Source: Magnetococcales bacterium (GTDB taxonomy: Bacteria; Pseudomonadota; Magnetococcia; Magnetococcales; DC0425bin3). Taken from it: a stretch of DNA of 36,617 nucleotides. Where the stretch lies: positions 1 through 36,617 of the forward strand of contig JADGCJ010000021.1 in the NCBI GenBank assembly GCA_015229045.1, given 5' to 3'. Below, piece after piece: positions 1 through 8,051 of this stretch. How positions within the stretch are numbered: the first letter of the stretch is position 1; every line of letters starts with the position of its first letter. Position numbers and translations under genes: made by a program. Under the pieces are notes generated by a model. It was not told the DNA's origin and searched no databases. It saw nothing but the letters and a program-made list of their open reading frames with translations.

Positions 1-76
1 CGATGCCAAAAAGCGATCATGGCCTCGGGTGTGCCAGTTTCAAATGCGCTTGCCCTACTCCTGCTCCCATGACTCA

Positions 77-105
77 TTCCAAAGAGGTGCGAATGCGAGT
101 ATAAT
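77..105 (+). promoter_or_regulatory. Candidate sigma70-type promoter for the first gene
   Basis: A perfect -10 hexamer TATAAT lies at 100-105. It is 17 nt downstream of a weak -35 (TTCCAA, 77-82; three of six matches). Transcription would begin near 112 and leave a leader of about 95 nt before the ATG at 206. That leader holds a tandem 8-bp repeat GTCACTTT at 124-131 and 132-139. The call rests on pattern only. Confidence 0.45.
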
Positions 106-205
106 GTTACACTTTCACGGTCAGTCACTTTGTCACTTTGCAAGGCGCGGGTGGGCACGCTGGTCAGCACCGTGGCAGAATCCCTGGAGGGCATCGGGGC
201 CGGAT

Positions 206-895
206 ATGGGCAGCTGGATCAGACGAATCGCGGCTATCGTGGCACCCTATGGGGTGGGTTTGCTGCTGGGGATGGCACTCACCCTGGTGTTGTTTCGCTA
301 CCTTACGGATCCCGAAGGCAACACCCTCTCCAGCGCCTGGGAATGGCCACCTGCCGGAATGGGCAATTTTTCTTTCCATACGCCTCAGACAGACTCCTTT
401 CATCTCGGTTCATCCTTGTACGCCGACCTGCTGCCCGTTCCTGCATCGGCCATGGATCCTCCCCATGCACCTCTTGACCATACCCCAGCATCCTCCGCAA
501 CGCCAAGGAAGATCAAAGAGACAACGGAACCACAAACGCCCTCCCGTTCAACATCCAGGCCATCCCATCAGCTCCTCGCGCCAAAAACATCGGCCATCGG
601 CCAGGCCGTCACGCCGCCTGCCCAGGAGAGTATCCAGGATGACGACACCCCGTTGCCAACCATCACCATCCCGAAATGCGGTCGCCCTCCCCTGCGTACC
701 GATCCGGCAACCACGGATCGCTTCTTTGCCTGCAAATGGCGGGCGGGTTGCCTGGAACGCCTGCTGCAAACCCGCCAGATGATCCAGCAGGGCAAGGACA
801 ACTGCACCCGTTCCGGCAACAGCCACGCCTGCCGATCCTACTATGTCTCATTGGCCAGCCAATATCAAATCGGCATGTGCGACAAACCACCCTGA
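206..895 (+). CDS. Hypothetical membrane-anchored protein with cysteine-rich C-terminal domain
   Basis: I do not recognise a family. The ATG at 206 gives 229 residues; a GTG at 29 in the same frame would add 59 residues of low-complexity sequence ahead of the membrane segment and looks spurious. A GGAGG at 186-190 is rather far from the ATG. Residues about 7-32 form one hydrophobic helix (start IAAIVAPYGVG), probably an uncleaved anchor. A long Pro/Ser/Thr-rich, disordered-looking linker follows to about residue 155. The last 70 residues are compact and contain six cysteines, suggesting a disulfide-stabilised periplasmic domain. The neighbouring gene at 1011 is also a small exported cysteine-rich protein. 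Function is unknown. Confidence 0.7.
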   Translation: MGSWIRRIAAIVAPYGVGLLLGMALTLVLFRYLTDPEGNTLSSAWEWPPAGMGNFSFHTPQTDSFHLGSSLYADLLPVPASAMDPPHAPLDHTPASSATPRKIKETTEPQTPSRSTSRPSHQLLAPKTSAIGQAVTPPAQESIQDDDTPLPTITIPKCGRPPLRTDPATTDRFFACKWRAGCLERLLQTRQMIQQGKDNCTRSGNSHACRSYYVSLASQYQIGMCDKPP

Positions 896-931
896 ACGCT
901 CCACGTCCATCCTGATCCCCAGTACCATCGA

Positions 932-961
932 TTGACCTGGCAAGTTGTCAGGACGTATAGT
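932..961 (+). promoter_or_regulatory. Candidate promoter of the 1011 gene, embedded in a dyad
   Basis: TTGACC at 932-937 (five of six to the -35 consensus) is followed after 18 nt by TATAGT at 956-961 (five of six to the -10). Initiation is expected near 968, giving a leader of about 43 nt. The -10 sits in the loop and stem of a small hairpin inside the 941-988 inverted repeat, so a protein bound to the dyad would cover the promoter. Regulation is inferred from this geometry. Confidence 0.5.
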
Positions 962-988
962 CCTCCCAGCTAGGGTGGGGACAACTTG
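941..988. repeat. Nested inverted repeat able to form a perfect three-way junction
   Basis: Outer arms CAAGTTGTC (941-949) and GACAACTTG (980-988) are perfect 9-bp complements. The enclosed 30 nt is fully used by two further helices: AGGAC/GTCCT (950-954 with 960-964) and CCCA/TGGG (965-968 with 976-979). No base is left unpaired at the junction. It overlaps the predicted promoter, so it may act as a DNA operator or cruciform rather than as an RNA. Which of these applies cannot be told from sequence. Confidence 0.7.
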
Positions 989-1010
989 AAAACAGGATGG
1001 AGTCTGCGCC

Positions 1011-1367
1011 ATGAAATCCAGATTTGTTATGCTCTTCTCTTTTGGAGTGATTCTACTGGGCAGTGTTGCCCATGCCGATCCGGACCATATCATGCGAATC
1101 GGTCAGTGCATGAAAAATTACCCTGATCTCAAACTGACTCCCGAGACCGTCAGCAATCTGTGCGGCTGTGCCGACAGCATGATGTGGGTCAGTCAATGCG
1201 AGAAAGATAATGCGGCTGCCCAGGTTTCGCCTGAAATTGTCAAAAAATATTGCGCCTGCATGAATGACCAGATGGATGAGGATGAGACCAAAACCATCAC
1301 CCAGTGGGAAAAAACCCACCTTCTGGAAGCCGCCCAATGCAATAAAGAGGCGGGGTGGAACAGGTAA
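1011..1367 (+). CDS. Small periplasmic cysteine-rich protein with internal duplication
   Basis: The product is 118 residues with a clear Sec signal peptide: basic start, hydrophobic core at about 5-18 and a probable cleavage after AHA (residue 22). A GGAG at 999-1002 lies 8 nt before the ATG. The mature part contains two copies of one pattern: Cys, ten residues, Pro-Glu, five residues, Cys-x-Cys (about residues 33-53 and 63-83), with identical spacing. A final lone Cys lies near the C terminus. The paired CxC motifs could hold disulfides or a metal. I know no function. It stands alone behind its own predicted promoter. Confidence 0.8.
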   Translation: MKSRFVMLFSFGVILLGSVAHADPDHIMRIGQCMKNYPDLKLTPETVSNLCGCADSMMWVSQCEKDNAAAQVSPEIVKKYCACMNDQMDEDETKTITQWEKTHLLEAAQCNKEAGWNR

Positions 1368-1379
1368 CCACCCTGGGAG

Positions 1380-1450
1380 CTGATTCCAATTCCAGATCGG
1401 GATGGATGCGAGGCGACGACGAGTGAGCGACGAGACAGGACGTGCCTCCG
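1380..1450 (-). mobile_element. Degenerate partial copy of the 13081-13213 inverted-repeat element
   Basis: The block at 1427-1444, read on the minus strand, matches 13149-13166 at 17 of 18 bases. The adjoining bases to about 1380 align loosely with the right half and terminal repeat of that element (a TGAT-CC-ATT-CAG pattern near 1382-1396). Only about half of the element remains and the other end is not recognisable. It lies in the gap before ispH. Confidence 0.5.
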
Positions 1451-1511
1451 ATCAACAGTCGCTGTGCAACTTTCACGGTAAGATCAACGACAGACCTGGC
1501 GGAGATGACAC

Positions 1512-2435
1512 ATGCGGGTGCTGCTTGCGGAACCGCGCGGATTTTGCGCTGGCGTGGATCGGGCCATCGCCATCGTGCAGCGTGCCCTGGAAAAATTTGG
1601 CCCGCCCATCCATGTCCGCCACGAGATCGTCCACAATCGCTGGGTCGTCGAGAGCCTGCGTCGCAAGGGGGCGGTTTTTGTCCAGGATTTACACGAGGTT
1701 CCTGATGGCAGCACGGTGATCTATTCGGCGCACGGTGTGGCCAAGGCGGTCCAGGCCGAAGGATCGCGACGCAATCTCCAGGTGCTCGATGCCACCTGCC
1801 CCCTGGTGGCCAAGGTGCATCGGGAAGCCGAGCGGCTGGAACACAACGGCAGCATGGTGATCCTCATCGGTCACCCGGGTCACCCGGAGGTCGAAGGCAC
1901 CATGGGACAACTCCCCCCCGGTAAAATGCACCTCGTCTCGCGCGAGGGGGATATCGCCCGCCTGCCCGACGCCAACGGGGTGCCTGTCGGCTACATCACA
2001 CAGACCACCCTCTCGCTCGACGAGACCCGTGACATGGTGTCCACCCTGAAAGAGCGTTTCCCGGAAATCCAGGGACCGGCCCGCGAAGACATCTGCTACG
2101 CCACACAAAATCGCCAGAACGCCGTCAAATCACTGGCCGAGCGGTGCGATCGAATCCTGGTGCTGGGCGCCCCGAACAGCAGCAACTCCAACCGTCTGCG
2201 CGAAGTGGCCGAACGGGCGGGGGTCCAGGCCCACCTGATCGAGTCGGCCAGTGACATCCAGGAGACATGGCTGGAAGGGGTGCGGGTTCTTGGCATCACG
2301 GCGGGTGCCTCCGCTCCGGAAATTCTGGTCAACGAACTGCTGACCTTCCTCGATCAACGTGTGGAAGGCGTGGAGATCCTCTCGGTGGAAAAAGAGAACC
2401 TCGCCTTCGCCCTGCCAAGAATTCTCCAGGAGTGA
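1512..2435 (+). CDS. ispH: 4-hydroxy-3-methylbut-2-enyl diphosphate reductase
   Basis: This is the last enzyme of the non-mevalonate (MEP) isoprenoid pathway. It reduces HMBPP to IPP and DMAPP using a [4Fe-4S] cluster, in the cytoplasm. The 307-residue product has the family's normal length and all landmarks: cluster cysteines C12 ([10 protein letters not shown]), C96 (DATCPLV) and C195 ([10 protein letters not shown]), the [10 protein letters not shown] segment with H124 and catalytic E126, a TQTTLS loop, and the NSSNSNRL substrate-binding stretch at about 222-229. GGAG at 1501-1504 lies 7 nt before the ATG. The gene ends 4 nt before larE, so the two are probably transcribed together although no direct pathway link is known. 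Confidence 0.97.
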   Translation: MRVLLAEPRGFCAGVDRAIAIVQRALEKFGPPIHVRHEIVHNRWVVESLRRKGAVFVQDLHEVPDGSTVIYSAHGVAKAVQAEGSRRNLQVLDATCPLVAKVHREAERLEHNGSMVILIGHPGHPEVEGTMGQLPPGKMHLVSREGDIARLPDANGVPVGYITQTTLSLDETRDMVSTLKERFPEIQGPAREDICYATQNRQNAVKSLAERCDRILVLGAPNSSNSNRLREVAERAGVQAHLIESASDIQETWLEGVRVLGITAGASAPEILVNELLTFLDQRVEGVEILSVEKENLAFALPRILQE

Positions 2436-2439
2436 GGGG

Positions 2440-3267
2440 ATGCTGCAGCAAAAATACGCAGCCCTGCTGGAGCATATCGCCTCTCTGGAAAGCGTTCTGC
2501 TCGCCTACTCGGGCGGGGTGGACAGCACCTTCCTCTTGAGGGCGACCATGGATGCCGGTGTACGTTATCTGGCCGTGACCGCCCTCTCGCCCACCATGCC
2601 GACCCATGATCTGGAAATGGCCAACGCCGTGGTCACCACCCTGGGTGCCCACCACATCCACATCCATGCCAGGCAAATGGCGGATGAAAAGTTTGTACGC
2701 AATCATGAGGATCGTTGCTATCACTGCAAGAATGACCTGTTTGACCTGCTCGTCGACCATGCCCGGAAAGAGGGCTACCGACATGTCCTGGATGGCAGCA
2801 CCGTCGATGATCTGGCCGATTATCGACCTGGTTTCGCCGCCAGGGAAAAACATGGCGTCCTCTCTCCCCTGATCGTCGCACAATTGACCAAGGAGGAGAT
2901 TCGCCGCCTCTCCCGAGAAAAAAATCTGCCCACCTGGGATAAACCGTCATCCCCTTGTCTGTCATCCAGATTTCCCTACGGCGAGCGGATTGACGAACAG
3001 GCCCTGCGCCTGGTGGAAGCCGCCGAAAACCGACTCCGGCAGCATGGATTCACCCACCTGCGCGTCCGCAAACAGGGCGATACGGCCCGTATCGAGATCC
3101 CCACCGCCGAGCTGCCCCGCCTGCTGGAAAACGCTCTGCGCGAAACGGTGGTAAACGACCTCAGAGGGCTGGGTTTTTTGTTCGTCACCCTGGATCTGGA
3201 GGGGTTGCAGAGCGGCAAATTAAACCGCCGCTTGATCACCATTCGCCCGGCGGAACACCCCTCATGA
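2440..3267 (+). CDS. larE: LarE, ATP-dependent sulfur transferase for the nickel-pincer cofactor
   Basis: LarE adenylates the carboxylates of the pyridinium-dicarboxylate mononucleotide made by LarB and installs sulfur, building the NPN cofactor of lactate racemase and relatives. The ATG at 2440 (after GAGGGG, 4 nt past the ispH stop) gives 275 residues, the usual length. The PP-loop motif SGGVDS is at 24-29. C173 lies in the SSPCLSSRFPYG motif, equivalent to the sacrificial Cys176 of Lactobacillus LarE. A CxxC pair (C93, C96, in RCYHCK) is also present. Three such cysteines characterise LarE proteins that bind a [4Fe-4S] cluster and need not sacrifice a protein sulfur, so I infer that type. 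It overlaps larB by 4 nt. No larC is in the window. Confidence 0.93.
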   Translation: MLQQKYAALLEHIASLESVLLAYSGGVDSTFLLRATMDAGVRYLAVTALSPTMPTHDLEMANAVVTTLGAHHIHIHARQMADEKFVRNHEDRCYHCKNDLFDLLVDHARKEGYRHVLDGSTVDDLADYRPGFAAREKHGVLSPLIVAQLTKEEIRRLSREKNLPTWDKPSSPCLSSRFPYGERIDEQALRLVEAAENRLRQHGFTHLRVRKQGDTARIEIPTAELPRLLENALRETVVNDLRGLGFLFVTLDLEGLQSGKLNRRLITIRPAEHPS

Positions 3268-4073
3268 CCCAGGCAACACCCCCGCAACACCCCCTGCGCG
3301 AGGTGCTGGAAGCCGTGGCCCGGGGAGAGATCACCGTCGAAGCGGCCCTGGCGCGACTGTCCCCCCCACCCTTCGATCCGGTCACCGTCGATCATCAGGT
3401 GGTCGCCCGCCTCGACAGGCAGCGCAAAGAGCGCCAGGGGTTCCCGGAAGTGATCTTTGCCCGGGGGAAAAAAACCGCCCACCTGGAACAATCCATCGCC
3501 CAGGCCCTCACCCACGGTGACGATCTCCTGGTCACCCGCGTGGATCGGAAGCGCGGCAACAAACTGGCAGGAAGATTTGCCGGGGAGGGCTTGGTCCATC
3601 ATCGTGCGTCGCGCTGTCTCTATCGGCAGGCTGCCTCTTCTCCCCCTGATGAGGGTCACGTGGTGGTGTTTTCCGCTGGCACCAGCGATATTCCCGTCGC
3701 CGAAGAGGCAGCCCTGACCGCCCGCATGCTCGGGGCGCGTGTCACCACCTACTACGACGCCGGTGTCGCCGGTCTGCATCGACTGCTTGCCGCCGAGGCA
3801 CTGCTCAAGTCGGGCCGGGTCTATATCGTCGTCGCCGGAATGGAAGGGGCCATGCCCTCGGTGGTCGGGGGATTGGTCAGCAAGCCAGTGATCGCCGTTC
3901 CCACCTCCATCGGCTATGGGGCGTCATTCCACGGTCTGGCCGCCCTGCTCGGCATGTTGAACAGCTGTGCCGCCAACGTCACCGTCGTCAATATTGACAA
4001 CGGCTTCGGAGCCGGTTATGTGGCAGGATTGATCAATCGCCTGGGAGACCCCTCCCGGCAGGCGTCAACCTGA
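3264..4073 (+). CDS. larB: LarB, nicotinate adenine dinucleotide carboxylase/hydrolase
   Basis: LarB carboxylates C5 of the pyridine ring of nicotinic acid adenine dinucleotide and cleaves the phosphoanhydride, the first step of nickel-pincer nucleotide synthesis. The product is 269 residues, typical for the family. The N-terminal part carries the LREVLEAVARGEITVEAAL helix-rich segment. The C-terminal part (about residue 125 onward) is a PurE-like fold with the GTSDIPVAEEA motif, a VVAGMEGAMPSVVGGL glycine-rich stretch and VAVPTSIGYGAS-type sequence. It starts with ATG inside the larE stop (ATGA, 3264-3267), which indicates translational coupling. Confidence 0.95.
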   Translation: MTQATPPQHPLREVLEAVARGEITVEAALARLSPPPFDPVTVDHQVVARLDRQRKERQGFPEVIFARGKKTAHLEQSIAQALTHGDDLLVTRVDRKRGNKLAGRFAGEGLVHHRASRCLYRQAASSPPDEGHVVVFSAGTSDIPVAEEAALTARMLGARVTTYYDAGVAGLHRLLAAEALLKSGRVYIVVAGMEGAMPSVVGGLVSKPVIAVPTSIGYGASFHGLAALLGMLNSCAANVTVVNIDNGFGAGYVAGLINRLGDPSRQAST

Positions 4074-4133
4074 AAAACCCAAAGCCCTGTTCAGTCTCCT
4101 GCAGGCCAGATGAGGGGTGCATCGAGAGAGCCA

Positions 4134-5030
4134 ATGAACCGACGCAATTTTTTATCGCAACTGGTGCGCTGGTGCGGCATGGCCTACGGTATAACCCTCC
4201 TGCCGGGGTGTGCCACGAGCAGGGGTCTTTTCCCCCAGGGTGTACGTCAATTTGCAGGGGATGTCCGCTTTGACGACCAGCCCGTGCATAAGGGCGACAT
4301 GCCACGTCGGGATGGACTCATCACCACCGGCCCCTCCAGCAGTCTGGTTCTGGTGCTGGGCGAGGATGCCCTGCTCATACGGGAAAACAGCACCATCCAA
4401 CTCACCTCCCGCCCTGCGACCCAGCCGGAGATCGTTTCCGGAACGGATATCGACCGACAGCCGCTTATCACGCAGGCTCACCCGTTCGGGCGCAAGCCAG
4501 GCGGCTTTCAACTCATCTCCAGCGCCGAGGCCGGGCCGCAAGAGTCTGCCAGCGGCAGTCAGGGCGCCGGGACCAGGCCAGGGAAGCCCGACAGCGGTCA
4601 GCAAATCAGACCTGCTGCCTCCGTGACACCGGATGTGCATCGCATCATCGGTTTTACCCTGAAACGGGGAGCCGCCCTGTCCGTGTTCGCCGAGGGACCG
4701 CACCTCATCAAGACCCCTGTCGCCACAATCGGCATTCACGGCACCGGGCTTTACCTGGAGCATGCCGCCGATGCCAGTTACGTCTGCGTCTGTTATGGCC
4801 AGGTGACTCTCAACAGTATTCAGGATCCGAACGCGCGGGAATCCTTCACCACCCGGCATCATGAATCCCCACGCACAATCCACAAACCAGACAGCAACCA
4901 TCCGGTCATCGAACAGGCGAAAATGCTCAACCACACCGACGACGAACTGGTCATGCTGGAGAACCTGGTGGGGCGCTCTCCACCCTTTGCCGATCCATCG
5001 AAAATCACGCAGAGTCGGCATCGGTATTGA
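4134..5030 (+). CDS. FecR-domain lipoprotein with twin-arginine-like signal
   Basis: The product is 298 residues from the ATG at 4134, preceded by GAGAGAG; an upstream in-frame ATG at 4110 is less well placed. The N terminus reads MNRRNFLSQ, a twin-arginine-type signal, and has a lipobox LLPGC at 22-26, so it is probably a Tat-exported lipoprotein. Residues about 40-95 resemble the FecR domain (GDVRFDDQPVHKGD ... ITTGPSSSLVLVLGEDALLIRENSTIQL in outline). A second part of that fold resumes near residue 190 after a low-complexity Gly/Gln-rich insert. No sigma factor or TonB receptor gene adjoins it, so it is probably a stand-alone periplasmic FecR-like protein rather than an iron-citrate anti-sigma regulator. 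It follows larB by 60 nt. Confidence 0.75.
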   Translation: MNRRNFLSQLVRWCGMAYGITLLPGCATSRGLFPQGVRQFAGDVRFDDQPVHKGDMPRRDGLITTGPSSSLVLVLGEDALLIRENSTIQLTSRPATQPEIVSGTDIDRQPLITQAHPFGRKPGGFQLISSAEAGPQESASGSQGAGTRPGKPDSGQQIRPAASVTPDVHRIIGFTLKRGAALSVFAEGPHLIKTPVATIGIHGTGLYLEHAADASYVCVCYGQVTLNSIQDPNARESFTTRHHESPRTIHKPDSNHPVIEQAKMLNHTDDELVMLENLVGRSPPFADPSKITQSRHRY

Positions 5031-5092
5031 AGATTATCACCAGCAGGGAGTCTCCTCATCAACCATCGACGGGATACCACAACGGACAAACC

Positions 5093-5956
5093 ATGGACAA
5101 ATCGACGCAGGCCACGCCCTTTCAGGATCTCCCCCGCACCGTGCTGGCCACGGGTTGCTCTTCGGGCATTGGCCGGGCCGTGGCGGTGGGACTGAAACAA
5201 CGCGGACACCGGGTCTTTGCCACGGTACGCAATCCTGCGGACATCGACGCGCTCGAAGCGGAACACATCGAGGCGCACCATCTCGATCTGCGCGATGCCA
5301 GCTCCATGCAGGCCACCCTGGAGTGGCTCCTGACCCGCACCGGCGGCACCCTGGACGCCCTCTTCAACAACGGTGCCTACGCCCAGATCGGCGCCCTGGA
5401 AGATCTCCCCGTGACCGCCCTGCGCGAGCAGTTCGAGACCAACCTCTTCGGCACCCACGAGCTGACCCGGCAGGTCATACCCATCATGCGCCGTCAGGGG
5501 TTTGGGCGCATCATTCAAAACAGTTCGGTCCTCGGCCTGGTGGCGATGCCCTACCGGGGAGCCTATGTGGCCAGCAAATTTGCCCTGGAGGGGTTGACGC
5601 ACACCCTGCGCCTGGAGTTGCAGGGCACGGGCATCCATGTCGCCTTGATTCAGCCTGGTCCCATTCAAAGCCGGATCCGGCACAACTCCCTGCCATACTT
5701 CGAGCGCTACATCGACACGGAAGCCTCACCCCATCGCGAGACCTACCAGGGGGTCGCCGAGCGGCTGCGCTCCGAGGGTCAGGTCAGCCGTTTTACCAGG
5801 CCACCCAAGGCGGTCCTGAAGCATGTCGCCCACGCCCTGGAGAGTCCGCGCCCCCGGGCCTGCTATCCGGTCACCCTGCCGACCCATCTTTTTGGCCTTC
5901 TGCTGCGCATTCTTCCTCGCCAAACTTTGGACCGGATCTTGCTTAAAGCAACTTGA
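5093..5956 (+). CDS. Short-chain dehydrogenase/reductase (SDR)
   Basis: This is a classical NAD(P)-dependent SDR of 287 residues when started at the ATG at 5093. An upstream TTG at 5027 is possible but lacks a ribosome site. The cofactor motif TGCSSGIGRAV is near residues 20-30. The structural NNAG motif appears as NNGA (in FNNGAYAQIG), a variant I associate with one SDR subgroup. The catalytic serine lies in QNSSVLG and the active-site pair in YVASK. The extended C terminus contains a hydrophobic stretch (LPTHLFGLLLRILP), perhaps a membrane-associating helix. The substrate is unknown. It is flanked by the FecR-like gene (62 nt) and the MazG-like gene (28 nt) on the same strand. Confidence 0.88.
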   Translation: MDKSTQATPFQDLPRTVLATGCSSGIGRAVAVGLKQRGHRVFATVRNPADIDALEAEHIEAHHLDLRDASSMQATLEWLLTRTGGTLDALFNNGAYAQIGALEDLPVTALREQFETNLFGTHELTRQVIPIMRRQGFGRIIQNSSVLGLVAMPYRGAYVASKFALEGLTHTLRLELQGTGIHVALIQPGPIQSRIRHNSLPYFERYIDTEASPHRETYQGVAERLRSEGQVSRFTRPPKAVLKHVAHALESPRPRACYPVTLPTHLFGLLLRILPRQTLDRILLKAT

Positions 5957-5984
5957 TTCCACCTCCAGATGGGGCCACATTGCC

Positions 5985-6413
5985 ATGACGCAAGACGACC
6001 TGCTCGACAGCGACCACGACGACCTGCTTGACAACGATATGGAGCGCCTGCGGCTGATCCTGCGCAAGTTTGCCCGGGAGCGGGAGTGGGAGCCCTTCCA
6101 CACCCCCAAGAATCTGGCCATCTCCCTGGGCATCGAGAGCGCCGAGGTGATGGAGCTGTTCCAGTGGCTGACCCCCGAAGAGAGCCGATCCCTCTCTGCG
6201 GCCAGACAGGCCGACCTGGCCGATGAAATCGGCGATGTCCTGATCTATCTGGTCATGCTGGCCGATAAATTTCAGATGGATCCCATCGCCGCAGCGCTGG
6301 CCAAGGTGGAGAAAAACCATGCCAAATACCCTGCCGCCAGGGTACGTGGCCAGGCCCGCAAATACAGCGAATACGGCAACAACAGCCTGAAAAATGGCTG
6401 CCACTTGCCTTGA
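5985..6413 (+). CDS. MazG-like nucleotide pyrophosphohydrolase
   Basis: The product is a 142-residue all-alpha NTP pyrophosphohydrolase of the MazG-like/dCTPase type, which converts a (d)NTP to (d)NMP plus pyrophosphate and cleans the nucleotide pool. The magnesium-binding signature is present as E51xxE54 and E81xxD84 (DEIGDVLIYL), along with FHTPKNLA and the ELFQWL helix typical of the group. The first 18 residues are an acidic extension built from a 24-nt tandem duplication (5994-6014 and 6018-6038) encoding DDLLD-S/N-D twice. Translation may alternatively start at the ATG at 6039, which would remove it. It ends 6 nt before the convergent purC. Confidence 0.88.
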   Translation: MTQDDLLDSDHDDLLDNDMERLRLILRKFAREREWEPFHTPKNLAISLGIESAEVMELFQWLTPEESRSLSAARQADLADEIGDVLIYLVMLADKFQMDPIAAALAKVEKNHAKYPAARVRGQARKYSEYGNNSLKNGCHLP

Positions 6414-6415
6414 AC

Positions 6416-6430
6416 GCCCCTACATGGGGC
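6416..6430. terminator. Small GC hairpin between convergent mazG-like gene and purC
   Basis: GCCCC (6416-6420) pairs with GGGGC (6426-6430) around a 5-nt loop, covering the purC stop codon and lying just past the MazG-like stop. No T-run follows on either strand, so it is at best a weak bidirectional pause or terminator. Confidence 0.3.
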
Positions 6431-7157
6431 AATGAACCTGATCCGTCAAACCCATGCGCCGGGCAACCTCCTGATAGGCCTCCTCCACGCCGCCAAGATC
6501 CCGGCGGAAGCGATCCTTGTCCAATTTTTTGCCCGTGCTCATGTCCCAAAGACGACAGGTATCCGGAGAGATTTCGTCGGCCAGAAGCAAAGGGTGATGT
6601 CCGGACGAAGGACGACCAAATTCAAGTTTGTAATCGACAAGGTGAATGTTGATCGAGGCAAAATAGGCCAGCAGAGCGTCATTGATGCGGTGGCTCATCT
6701 CGATGATGCTCTCCACCTCCTCGTCCTCGGCCCAGCCAAACACCTCGATATGGTCCAGAGTGATCAGCGGATCCCCCAGGGCATCCGATTTCAAATAAAA
6801 CTCCACCACCGGCCTGGCCAGCACCTCCCCCTCTTCCCGACCCAGGCGCTTGGCCAACGAGCCGGCAGCCCGGTTGCGCACCACCACCTCCACGGGAACG
6901 ATCTCCACCCGCTGCACCAGCTGATCGCGGGGACTCAGCTGTTTGATAAAATGGGTAGGAATGCCCACCGCACCCAGGATGCTGAACAACCGTGACGAGA
7001 CCATGTTGTTGACCGCACCCTTGTCGGCGATGGTGCCGCGCTTTTCGCCATTGAAAGCGGTGGCGTCATCCTTGAAATATTGAATCACCTGGTAAGGGTC
7101 ATCGGTGGCAAACAACACCTTGGCCTTGCCTTCGTAGAGTCGAGCGCGTTTTTCCAT
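6420..7157 (-). CDS. purC: SAICAR synthetase (phosphoribosylaminoimidazole-succinocarboxamide synthase)
   Basis: PurC joins CAIR and aspartate with ATP to give SAICAR in de novo purine synthesis. The 245-residue product starts [13 protein letters not shown] and continues with the family motifs [47 protein letters not shown] and the DYKLEFGR / [14 protein letters not shown] stretch that forms the active site. Length is normal for the bacterial single-domain form. It is the last gene of a minus-strand run, 16 nt after ymdB, and probably belongs to the rsmH-to-purC transcript. Confidence 0.96.
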   Translation of the reverse strand: MEKRARLYEGKAKVLFATDDPYQVIQYFKDDATAFNGEKRGTIADKGAVNNMVSSRLFSILGAVGIPTHFIKQLSPRDQLVQRVEIVPVEVVVRNRAAGSLAKRLGREEGEVLARPVVEFYLKSDALGDPLITLDHIEVFGWAEDEEVESIIEMSHRINDALLAYFASINIHLVDYKLEFGRPSSGHHPLLLADEISPDTCRLWDMSTGKKLDKDRFRRDLGGVEEAYQEVARRMGLTDQVHCPM

Positions 7158-7173
7158 GCCATAGTCTCCGCCA

Positions 7174-8016
7174 TCAGTGCCCGGAATCAGGTCTGGTTTC
7201 CGCGAGGCCGGGTCCCCGCCGTACCGGATGTATCGATTGGCAACGGCCGTTGGTCACGTTGACACGGACCAGACAGCCGCATAACGCCCCTGCCCCGTCA
7301 GCTGGTTGCAGCTTGCCCGGCAAACAGGTGGTAAACCTGGGCATGACACTGCCCACACGCATGCCGATGACCGAATCGTAACAGCCCGTCATGCCAAGAT
7401 CACTCTGAAATCCGGTCCCCTGCGACAAAATGCGCTGATCTGCCGTCGGAACATGGGTATGGGTTCCCAGCACCGCCGAGACCCGGCCATCGAGGTGCCA
7501 CGCCAGGGCCGCTTTTTCGGAAGTGGCCTCGGCATGGAAATCGACCAGAAGCACATCCACATCCCGCCCCAGACGCACCGAAGCCAGAAGCTTGTCGGCC
7601 GCCTGAAACGGGCAATCCACCGCCGCCATGAACACCCGCCCCAGCAGGTTGAGAATGCCAACCCGTACGCCCTGCGCGGTGTTGACCTGCACATAACCCT
7701 GTCCGGGCACCCCGGGGGGATAGTTGGCGGGACGCAGCAAGCGGTTGTGCGTCGTCAGATAGTCGTGAATCTCGTTATGGCGCCAGATGTGGTTTCCCGA
7801 GGTGATGACATCCACGCCGGCCTTGAAGATCTCTTCGGCCATCGGCGGGGTGATGCCGATGCCTGCCGCGGCGTTCTCCCCATTGGCCACCACAAAGTCA
7901 ATGCCCAGGGATTGCCGCAACGACCCCAGACACTGCTGCAACACCCGCCGCCCCGGCTTGCCCACCACATCGCCGATCACCAGAACAGAGAAATCATCCT
8001 TCTTGGTCGTCGCCAT
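7174..8016 (-). CDS. ymdB: YmdB-family metallophosphoesterase (TIGR00282)
   Basis: This is a di-metal phosphoesterase; the Bacillus homologue YmdB hydrolyses 2',3'-cyclic nucleotides and affects motility and biofilm choice. The product is 280 residues, near the family norm. Metal and catalytic motifs are visible in order: GDVVGKPGR (about 14-22), [49 protein letters not shown] and [11 protein letters not shown]. The last 25 residues are an unremarkable tail. The ATG at 8016 has no strong ribosome site. It lies 35 nt after murE and 16 nt before purC, in the position normally taken by murF in a dcw cluster. Confidence 0.93.
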   Translation of the reverse strand: MATTKKDDFSVLVIGDVVGKPGRRVLQQCLGSLRQSLGIDFVVANGENAAAGIGITPPMAEEIFKAGVDVITSGNHIWRHNEIHDYLTTHNRLLRPANYPPGVPGQGYVQVNTAQGVRVGILNLLGRVFMAAVDCPFQAADKLLASVRLGRDVDVLLVDFHAEATSEKAALAWHLDGRVSAVLGTHTHVPTADQRILSQGTGFQSDLGMTGCYDSVIGMRVGSVMPRFTTCLPGKLQPADGAGALCGCLVRVNVTNGRCQSIHPVRRGPGLAETRPDSGH

Positions 8017-8051
8017 GATTTTTTCAGAAAGCTTTCACAAGAGTTTCGGCC

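Noticed and set aside
4861..5946. 361-codon open frame overlapping the FecR-like and SDR genes
   Set aside because: Its translation is Arg/His/Pro-rich without motifs, while the other frame encodes a clear SDR.
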